Origin: Phycisphaerales bacterium
Lineage (GTDB): Bacteria > Planctomycetota > Phycisphaerae > Tepidisphaerales > Tepidisphaeraceae
Direction of reading: 5' to 3'
Length of the DNA: 7,647 nucleotides
Assembly (NCBI GenBank): GCA_028288905.1
Contig: JAQGHJ010000403.1
Location: forward strand, 1-7,647
The notes beneath the pieces were generated by a model. It was not told where the DNA came from. It made no database searches and worked only from the letters and a program-made list of their open reading frames with translations. The position numbers were made by a program, and so were the translations under genes. Shown here in pieces: positions 6,334 to 7,647 of the stretch; within the stretch, counting starts at the first letter, position 1, and every line of letters starts with the position of its first letter.

Positions 6334-6618
6334 GCCGATATTGAACGGCGGGTCGGCGAAGACCAGATCGACCCACCCCTCCGGCCCCTCGTTCAGCACT
6401 TGGATCGAGTCGCCCTGGATGATCTGGTTCGGGACGGGCATGCCGTCCGCATTGTAGAGCCGAGGGGCGATAACCCCAACCGTGGTGGCGGCATTCGACA
6501 AGCCGGCGGGGGTGACGGTTCGCTCGATCGGCTTCAACCCCTTGAGGAAGGCTTTCTTACGCTGGTTCATCCGGATGCTGCTCCTGCCCGAGGGGTTGAT
6601 CGACCGGCCGGCCCGCGT

Positions 6619-6647
6619 CTGGCGGCGAGGGGCCTGGGTCCTATAAT
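6619..6647 (+). promoter_or_regulatory. Promoter with consensus TATAAT upstream of thiE
   Basis: A perfect -10 hexamer TATAAT sits at 6642-6647, striking in such GC-rich DNA. The hexamer 17 bases upstream, CTGGCG (6619-6624), matches TTGACA at only three positions, so the -35 is weak. The start site would be near 6654, leaving about 15 bases before the ATG at 6669. The 98-base gap from 6571 to 6668 must also hold the minus-strand methyltransferase promoter, which I could not identify with confidence. No thiamine riboswitch fits in so short a leader. Confidence 0.5.
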
Positions 6648-6668
6648 CGGCCCTTCCTGGCCCGCCGC

Positions 6669-7647
6669 ATGAATGAGCCACCTTCAGACAACTTGCCCCC
6701 CGATCCCGCCGAAGTTCCGGCCGAGTCGGAGCTTCCGTCGGAACCGCCGGAACGGTTCGGCTACGCGGCGGCACCGGCCGACCCCGGCGTCCTGCGGCTG
6801 CTCGACGCCAACGCCAACCGCGCCCGCGAGGCGCTCCGCGTGTTGGAGGACTACGCGCGGTTCGTGCTCGACGACGGGAGGGTCAGCGGCGGGCTGAAGG
6901 ACGTGCGGCACGGGCTGGCCGACGCGTTGCGGGACGTGCTGCCGGACGCGATCCTGCACCGCGACACACCGGGCGACGTCGGCGTGGCCCACAAGACTCC
7001 GGCCGAGCTCGTGCGGGCGGACTTGGGCGATGTAGTGATCGCGGCCGGCAAGCGGCTCGGCGAGGCGCTGCGGGCGGTCGAGGAGTACCTCAAGACCATC
7101 GCCCCGGCGGCGGCGGGGCGGGTCGAGCTGCTGCGGTACGCGACGTACGAGTTGGAACGCCGGCTCAACCTGTCGGCCCGGCCGGCGGCCGGTGCCCGCC
7201 GCTTTGCGTCCGTCCGCCTTAACGTCCTCGTCACCGAGTCGGTCTGCCGCCGCCCCTGGCTGGAGGCGGCCGAGGAAGCGATCCGCGGCGGGGCGACCTG
7301 CCTGCAACTGCGAGAGAAGGACCTGGAGAGCGGCGAATTGCTCCGGCGGGCCAAACACTTCGTAACCCTGTGTCGCGACACGGACACGCTGTCGATCATC
7401 AACGACCGCCCGGACATCGCGGTGCTGAGCGGTGCCGACGGCGTTCACGTCGGCCAAGGCGACCTGCCGGCGGCGGAAGCGCGGAAGATCGTCGGCGCCC
7501 GCCGCATCGTTGGGGTCAGCACGCACGACCTCGACCAAGCCAAGCAGGCCGTGCGGGACGGGGCGGACTACATCGGCGTCGGCCCGTTCTTTCGCAGCCC
7601 GACGAAACCGCGGGACTTCACCGCCGGCCCGGAGTACGCCGGGCAGG
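6669..7647 (+). CDS. thiE: ThiD2-ThiE fusion, thiamine phosphate synthase, cut by window end
   Basis: The first 326 residues are present; the frame is open to the window edge. Residues 1-38 are an acidic, proline-rich leader of no known role. Residues 41-170 match the ThiD2 type of hydroxymethylpyrimidine phosphate kinase: LLDANANRAREALRVLEDYARF (44-65), then HRDTPGDVG (97-105). Residues 182-326 are the ThiE TIM barrel, which joins HMP pyrophosphate and thiazole phosphate into thiamine phosphate. ThiE marks are CLQLREKD (211-218), INDRPDIA (244-251), GADGVHVGQGDLP (255-267), VGVSTH (281-286) and YIGVGPFFRSPTKP (301-314), covering the known pyrophosphate and Mg-binding positions. The fusion would carry out two consecutive steps in the cytoplasm. 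ATG 6669 starts just after a TATAAT box and has no clear ribosome-binding site, so the mRNA may have a very short leader. The last part of the barrel lies outside the window. ThiE assignment is firm; ThiD2 is by sequence similarity recalled by eye. Confidence 0.92.
   Translation, partial: MNEPPSDNLPPDPAEVPAESELPSEPPERFGYAAAPADPGVLRLLDANANRAREALRVLEDYARFVLDDGRVSGGLKDVRHGLADALRDVLPDAILHRDTPGDVGVAHKTPAELVRADLGDVVIAAGKRLGEALRAVEEYLKTIAPAAAGRVELLRYATYELERRLNLSARPAAGARRFASVRLNVLVTESVCRRPWLEAAEEAIRGGATCLQLREKDLESGELLRRAKHFVTLCRDTDTLSIINDRPDIAVLSGADGVHVGQGDLPAAEARKIVGARRIVGVSTHDLDQAKQAVRDGADYIGVGPFFRSPTKPRDFTAGPEYAGQ

Larger units (their letters stand above)
5458..6570 (-). pseudogene. Beta-class site-specific DNA methyltransferase interrupted by one in-frame TAA
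   Basis: Read from ATG 6570 to TAA 5458-5460 this is 370 codons of an N6-adenine/N4-cytosine methyltransferase (N6_N4_Mtase family), with a TAA as codon 80. Codons 1-79 carry the entry IIQGDSIQVLN and the catalytic motif IV, DPPFNIG (73-79). After the stop the same frame continues with LYHGYDDHRSDKEYL, ALKPNGSFYLAIGDE, RSHTHILYF, RVPSARQ, GTFKEREGWHGCQMP and the SAM-binding motif I, DPFNGSGTT (269-277). Motif IV before motif I defines the beta class. From memory, relatives have Tyr after NIG, so TAC or TAT to TAA is the simplest lesion. The rest of the frame is undamaged. The C-terminal 60 residues are an Ala/Thr-rich, then basic, tail. ATG 6570 has GGAG ten bases upstream. Fragments are 6331-6570 and, by re-initiation at ATG 6267, 5458-6267. 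No restriction gene is nearby, so it would be an orphan methyltransferase. Sequencing error, recent inactivation and readthrough cannot be told apart here. Confidence 0.85.

Noticed and set aside
6571..6774. Upstream extension of the methyltransferase to ATG 6774
   Set aside because: It would overlap the start of thiE and its promoter, is rich in Arg and Pro, and is not needed since ATG 6570 has its own ribosome-binding site.
1..7647. CRISPR arrays, tRNA genes, transposases, phage genes or defence cassettes
   Set aside because: No regularly spaced repeats, tRNA-like cloverleaf or recombinase motifs were seen; the orphan methyltransferase has no restriction or other defence partner here.

Overview
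The window is high-GC bacterial DNA that most resembles a planctomycete (Gemmata-like or a relative). This rests on protein style: a permease tail ending in KAYRTPVATNLVAS, DUF3299-type proteins with a CCFGxPPQ core, and membrane proteins with a CRRCGFDLTG zinc ribbon. No rRNA or other lineage marker is present, so the placement is an inference. I saw no tRNA, CRISPR array, insertion sequence or phage gene. No gene-free stretch exceeds about 210 bases.

Layout, left to right. (1) 1-198: the C-terminal end of an FtsX/MacB-type ABC permease. (2) 338-1138 and 1194-1745: two tandem paralogous DUF3299-like proteins, the first exported, the second anchored by one N-terminal membrane helix. Together with the permease they look like an envelope export or metal-handling module. 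A hairpin spans the first stop codon, and a likely terminator lies at 1798-1829. (3) 1948-2208: a small NifU C-terminal-domain protein (Fe-S cluster carrier) behind a good sigma70-like promoter. (4) 2312-3850 and 3847-5250: two translationally coupled paralogous membrane proteins, each with a four-cysteine zinc ribbon between two membrane helices and a large domain of unknown function. (5) 5251-5457: a convergent intergenic region with a perfect 16-bp inverted repeat, a smaller hairpin and a short direct repeat. (6) 5458-6570, minus strand: a beta-class DNA methyltransferase interrupted by one in-frame TAA directly after its catalytic DPPFNIG motif. (7) 6669 to the window end: a ThiD2-ThiE fusion for thiamine biosynthesis, divergent from the methyltransferase and cut by the window edge.

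The regions do not form one pathway. The points most worth a second look are the single-codon lesion in the methyltransferase, the coupled zinc-ribbon pair with no known function, and the DUF3299 pair beside an ABC permease. I did not find convincing evidence of a wholly new defence or mobile system.
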